64,000 nt of DNA, taken from NCBI GenBank assembly GCA_037444075.1, contig JBBIND010000006.1, forward strand, positions 32,204 through 96,203. The letters are read 5' to 3'. The first letter of the stretch is position 1; every line of letters starts with the position of its first letter. Shown here in pieces: positions 63,614 through 64,000 of this stretch. The notes beneath the pieces were generated by a model. The model searched no databases and was not told where the DNA came from. It saw nothing but the letters and a program-made list of their open reading frames with translations. This DNA is from JBBIND01 sp037444075 (GTDB lineage: Bacteria; Acidobacteriota; Terriglobia; Bryobacterales; Bryobacteraceae). A program made the position numbers and the translations under genes.

Positions 63614-63937
63614 TCACTTCTTGCCAAAGGCCTTGATCTCCACATCAACACCGGCGGGAAGATCCAACTTCATCAACGCGTCCACCGTGTCCTGCGTCGG
63701 CTCCAGGATGTCCAGCAGCCGCTTGTGAGTACGCATTTCAAATTGTTCCCGGCTCTTTTTGTCGACGTGGGGCGAACGCAGCACGGTGTAGGTGTTCTTC
63801 ACCGTGGGCAGCGGGATGGGACCCGCCACCTGCGCCCCGGTCTTCTTGGCCGTGACCACGATTTCCGTCGTGGACTGGTCCAGAACCCGGTGATCATAAG
63901 CCTTCAACCGGATGCGAATCCGTTCCCTCAACGACAT
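63614..63937 (-). CDS. rpsJ: Ribosomal protein S10
   Basis: 107 residues. RERIRIRLKAYDHRVLDQST, GPIPLPTVKNTYTVLRSPHV and KKSREQFEMRTHKRLLDILE. Also the NusE factor in antitermination. ATG 63937 is chosen with AGGTGG upstream, which overlaps the tuf stop. Confidence 0.98.
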   Translation of the reverse strand: MSLRERIRIRLKAYDHRVLDQSTTEIVVTAKKTGAQVAGPIPLPTVKNTYTVLRSPHVDKKSREQFEMRTHKRLLDILEPTQDTVDALMKLDLPAGVDVEIKAFGKK

Positions 63938-63946
63938 TGCAACCAC

Positions 63947-64000
63947 CTATTCCAAAATCTCGGCAACCGTGCCGGCGCCGACCGTGCGGCCGCCCTCGCG
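63947..64000 (-). CDS. tuf: Elongation factor Tu (C-terminal end only)
   Basis: The last 17 codons read REGGRTVGAGTVAEILE and stop (TAG), the invariant EF-Tu C-terminus. The rest lies beyond the window edge. It precedes rpsJ by 9 nt, the normal str-S10 junction. Confidence 0.93.
   Translation of the reverse strand, partial: REGGRTVGAGTVAEILE

Overview
The window reads as a high-GC, diderm, flagellated bacterium, most likely an acidobacterium of the Bryobacterales/Solibacter type. The phylum call is an inference. It rests on large Oar-like TonB-dependent receptors with N-terminal carboxypeptidase-regulatory domains, Tat-exported Gfo/Idh oxidoreductases, a PEP-CTERM protein and the general gene mix. 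Flagellar P- and L-ring genes, BamA and outer-membrane cytochrome genes show an outer membrane directly. I saw no tRNA, rRNA, CRISPR array, insertion sequence or prophage, and base composition is even throughout.

Layout: (1) 1-2850, plus strand: tail of flgA, then flgH, flgI, a rod-binding flgJ-like gene and a flgM-like anti-sigma gene. (2) 2968-8606, minus strand: an MtrCAB-like extracellular electron conduit (OmcA/MtrC decaheme, DmsE/MtrA decaheme, MtrB/PioB-like barrel) followed by a Crp-family regulator. (3) 9086-10526, minus strand: fliS, flaG and an isolated nuoB. flaG and flgM share an almost identical sigma-28-type promoter block. (4) 10560-12842: malQ. (5) 12839-22831, minus strand: beta-helix protein, TonB-dependent receptor, Tat Gfo/Idh oxidoreductase, TIM-barrel isomerase and a Tat PHP-type metallohydrolase, probably a sugar or glycan module. 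(6) 23057-26480, minus strand: lutABC lactate oxidation genes plus a small barrel. (7) 26684-34258: PEP-CTERM protein, zinc-ribbon protein with aldose epimerase, skp-bamA, and a second Gfo/Idh gene. (8) 34550-48601: a GAF/PAS/GGDEF/EAL protein, an ECF sigma/anti-sigma/CpxP-like module, an RlmI-type methyltransferase, htpX, hsp20, a second TonB-type receptor, and a histidine kinase with an NtrC-type regulator. (9) 48737-64000, minus strand: the S10-spc-alpha ribosomal superoperon from tuf to rplQ, closed by a strong intrinsic terminator.

How the parts may work together: the cytochrome locus would carry electrons from the periplasm across the outer membrane, and the lut genes feed electrons from lactate into the cell's respiratory system. 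The flagellar genes are split into two groups that appear tied together by FliA-type promoters and FlgM. The receptor, oxidoreductase, isomerase and hydrolase genes suggest uptake and oxidation of plant- or microbe-derived sugars. Two regulatory modules (ECF sigma and NtrC-type) sit beside envelope genes. Starts were re-chosen for many genes from Shine-Dalgarno sequences, signal peptides and overlaps; these choices are noted per gene.
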